In this document: one piece after another, positions 5,820-7,089 of the stretch | Numbering within the stretch: position 1 is the first letter of the stretch | How the letters are laid out: every line of letters starts with the position of its first letter | Source of the DNA: Candidatus Nitrosopolaris nunavutensis | GTDB lineage: Archaea; Thermoproteota; Nitrososphaeria; Nitrososphaerales; Nitrososphaeraceae | Direction of reading: 5' to 3' | Assembly (NCBI GenBank): GCA_002501855.1 | Contig: DAOM01000315.1 | Location: 1-7,089, forward strand | DNA: 7,089 nt | Notes under the pieces: generated by a model | Database searches by the model: none | What the model was told of the DNA's origin: nothing | The model's input: the letters and a program-made list of their open reading frames with translations, nothing else | Made by a program: the position numbers and the translations under genes

Positions 5820-5841
5820 AATACAAGTATACAGCTAGAAT

Positions 5842-5849
5842 TAGATAAA
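5842..5849 (-). promoter_or_regulatory. Box-A/TATA element of the PII gene
   Basis: Minus-strand TTTATCTA, one base from the archaeal consensus TTTATATA, is centred about 26 nt upstream of the PII ATG, with a purine-rich AAAATG just before it as a possible BRE. The spacing predicts a leaderless transcript. Confidence 0.5.
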
Positions 5850-5992
5850 CATTTTAAGCACATGGATGTTATTTAAGAATCCCTCCTTTGTGTATGGCGA
5901 TATTCTCAACGCAGGCGGTCTAAAATTCAGACCATATTTGTCTATTTGTCATGGTGTGACATGATCTTAGAATCCACCATACGGAATCTATA

Positions 5993-6335
5993 TTATTGAC
6001 TTTCAGTTATAATAGTATTTGCTGCAGGTCTTAGAAGAAACATGGGAATGACTATGATGTTAGTACCATTAGTATTGTCAGGGCTGCTTCCCAGAGTCTT
6101 TGCTGTCGTTCCCTCTGTTGGTGGTAGTGCTCTCATGGCAGTTACGTTTTTAGGAATAGTTACATTTGCCGGGTTTGTTGCATTTGCCGGGTTTGTTGCA
6201 TTTACGAAGATGCCAATTTTTATGTATTAGCGTGAATGTTGTTGTTGCAGATCCTGACTCGTATCCATCTGTACGTACTTGCACTGTTACCTTAAATGTA
6301 AATGTGCCACGGTTAAAATTTCCACCAAATGTGCT
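5993..6335 (-). pseudogene. Frameshifted remnant of a secreted Ig-fold, Asn/Thr/Pro-rich surface protein
   Basis: Two minus-strand frames join into one protein-like sequence. The upstream part (6335-6222) reads as a beta-sandwich strand pair, 'GTFTFKVTVQVRTDGYESGSATTTFT', the typical look of cadherin- or PKD/He_PIG-like extracellular repeats. At a run of five A (plus-strand T at 6217-6221) the frame must shift by one base. It then continues as 'KIGIFVNATNPANATNPANVTIPKNVTA...' to a TAA at 5995-5993. This linker is rich in N-X-T sequons (two NAT, two NVT, one NGT), suggesting a glycosylated cell-surface stalk. No start codon is visible: the upstream frame hits TAA at 6338-6336. A third frame just beyond (about 6340-6360) gives a protein-like 'LDGIKTYKA', hinting at a second break. 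It looks like a decayed or mis-sequenced 3' end of a surface protein gene. Confidence 0.5.
6163..6198 (-). repeat. 18-bp tandem repeat encoding N-A-T-N-P-A twice
   Basis: catttgccgggtttgttg is present twice in perfect tandem (6163-6180, 6181-6198), with degenerate partial copies on each side. The 18-bp unit keeps a six-residue reading frame on the minus strand (Asn-Ala-Thr-Asn-Pro-Ala). It lies inside the surface-protein remnant. Confidence 0.85.
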
Positions 6336-6382
6336 TTATATGTTTTAATACCATCTAGTCGAGATCGACTACAACTATCTTA

Positions 6383-6407
6383 GATTCTAGATCTATATTT
6401 TAGAATC
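6383..6407. terminator. Hairpin downstream of the rhodanese gene, possible terminator
   Basis: GATTCTA (6383-6389) and TAGAATC (6401-6407) are perfect 7-bp reverse complements with an 11-nt A/T-rich loop. The dyad lies about 75 nt beyond the end of the sulfurtransferase gene on the minus strand. No long T-run follows, so it may equally be a protein-binding site or chance. The half TAGAATC recurs at 5342 and 5969. Confidence 0.25.
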
Positions 6408-6479
6408 AATAAAATAGCATGATCACTACTAAGTATAAAAGCAACAAGGTTTTAGTAGAACGAAAGATACATAGTCGTT

Positions 6480-7089
6480 TTACTTTTCAATAGGGTTACC
6501 AAGTGTATTACCCCATTCAGTCCATCCAGCATCGTAGGTCTTGACATTAGGATATCCAAGAAGATACGTTAGCACAAACCAAGTATATGCTGATCTCTCA
6601 CCGACTCTACAGTAAGCTATCACCTCTTTATCTGGTAGGACACCTATTGATTCATAAAGCTTTTTTAGCTCATCAGCAGACTTGAACGTTCCGTCTTCAT
6701 TAACCGCCCAATCCCATGGTATATTCACAGCTCCAGGAATATGTCCTCCTCTTTGAGCATGTTCAGTAGGATATTCAGGAGGAGCAAGTATTTTTCCTGT
6801 GTACTCCTCTTCGCTTCTAACATCAATTACTATTCTATCCTTCGATCCAAGTATTTGTTTCACATAAGAGATGAAGGCTCTCAATCTCTTATCTGGATCA
6901 GAGGCCTTGAAGTTACCTCTTGGATATGATGGTATGTCTGAGCTAATAGCTCTGTCTTCTTCAAACAATTTCTTCCTTGCGCCGTTCATCAGCCTGACAT
7001 CCTGGAATCCATAATACTTAAAGACCCAGAATGCGAAGGTCGCAAACCAGTTCTTATAATCGCCATAAAGAATTAGTATGGTATTATTA
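6480..7089 (-). CDS. Thiosulfate/3-mercaptopyruvate sulfurtransferase (rhodanese), N-terminus outside window
   Basis: Rhodaneses move a sulfane sulfur from thiosulfate or mercaptopyruvate to an acceptor such as cyanide or a thiol. The gene runs off the right edge. From the edge to TAA at 6480-6482 about 202 residues are visible. The start-like ATG at 6989 is internal, because upstream codons continue with a typical inter-domain region, 'ILYGDYKNWFATFAFWVFKYYGFQDVRLMNGARKK'. The C-terminal rhodanese domain follows, with 'DRIVIDVRSEEEY' and 'GGHIPGAVNIPW' (substrate-shaping CH2A motif). The active-site loop is 'YCRVGERSAYTWFVL', where the Cys is the catalytic residue (127 counted from the internal Met). 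The protein ends 'YDAGWTEWGNTLGNPIEK', the classical C-terminal finish of tandem-domain sulfurtransferases. The first, inactive rhodanese domain must lie to the right of the window. It is well preserved and probably functional. Confidence 0.93.
   Translation of the reverse strand, partial: NNTILILYGDYKNWFATFAFWVFKYYGFQDVRLMNGARKKLFEEDRAISSDIPSYPRGNFKASDPDKRLRAFISYVKQILGSKDRIVIDVRSEEEYTGKILAPPEYPTEHAQRGGHIPGAVNIPWDWAVNEDGTFKSADELKKLYESIGVLPDKEVIAYCRVGERSAYTWFVLTYLLGYPNVKTYDAGWTEWGNTLGNPIEK

Larger units (their letters stand above)
5309..5935 (+). repeat. 14-bp direct repeats flanking the PII gene
   Basis: The 14-mer aaaattcagaccat occurs at 5309-5322, about 115 bp beyond the 3' end of the PII gene, and at 5922-5935, about 100 bp upstream of its start, in the same orientation. 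Both copies are followed by loosely similar sequence (TCATGG..TGA..., then TAGAATC at 5342-5348 and 5969-5975). The upstream copy also sits in a near-palindrome, ggtctaaaattcagacc (5917-5933). The feature spans both copies and the intervening gene; the repeats themselves are only the two 14-mers. Confidence 0.5.

Noticed and set aside
6042..6230. 62-residue plus-strand hydrophobic ORF with repeated 'FAGFVA'
   Set aside because: The hydrophobic repeat is what the complement of Asn/Thr/Pro-rich codons gives. The minus strand makes a better case (sequons, Ig-like strands). It cannot be fully excluded.
6166..6348. 60-residue plus-strand ORF overlapping the surface-protein remnant
   Set aside because: Antisense shadow of the minus-strand Ig-like sequence; no known motif.
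6741..6929. Plus-strand ORF antisense to the rhodanese
   Set aside because: The minus strand encodes a conserved rhodanese domain across the same bases.

Overview
The window looks like AT-rich archaeal DNA, most likely from a soil ammonia-oxidising archaeon (Nitrososphaeria, of the Nitrososphaera/Nitrosocosmicus type). The evidence is a compact urease accessory operon, a PII signalling protein, a two-domain rhodanese, TATA-box-like elements about 26-28 nt upstream of several start codons (leaderless archaeal style), and few Shine-Dalgarno sites. The lineage is inferred from gene content and style; no marker gene is present.

Region 1 (1-3111, + strand) is a tight co-directional block. It begins with the 3' end of a gene resembling the C-terminus of a nitrilase-superfamily amidohydrolase (tentative). 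The urease maturation genes follow: ureE (nickel chaperone), ureF, ureG (GTPase) and ureD/ureH. The four products would assemble the nickel centre of urease. The structural genes ureABC are not in the window, and the gene directly before ureE does not look like ureC. ureG carries a one-base frame break at about 2040, and the conserved C-terminal 38 residues continue in the +1 frame.

Region 2 (3112-3660, - strand) holds two small genes convergent with ureD. One encodes a 50-residue protein with a textbook C2H2 zinc-finger spacing. The other encodes a 61-residue protein of unknown function. Each has a box-A-like element about 27 nt before its ATG.

Region 3 (3660-4760) is a gene-poor stretch with a 9-bp perfect dyad and a TATA-like box, followed by a small HEXXH metallopeptidase-like gene (+ strand).

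Region 4 (4761-5438) has no convincing gene, only very short ORFs. On the minus strand the PII reading frame stays open for 67 codons beyond its stop.

Region 5 (5439-7089, - strand) contains a divergent PII-family protein with its own leaderless-type promoter, a frameshifted remnant of a secreted Ig-fold protein with N-A-T-N-P-A repeats, and the C-terminal part of a thiosulfate/3-mercaptopyruvate sulfurtransferase that runs off the right edge.

The biological theme is urea and amide nitrogen use (urease maturation) with a nearby, atypical nitrogen or energy sensor (PII). I see no mobile element, CRISPR array, tRNA or rRNA.
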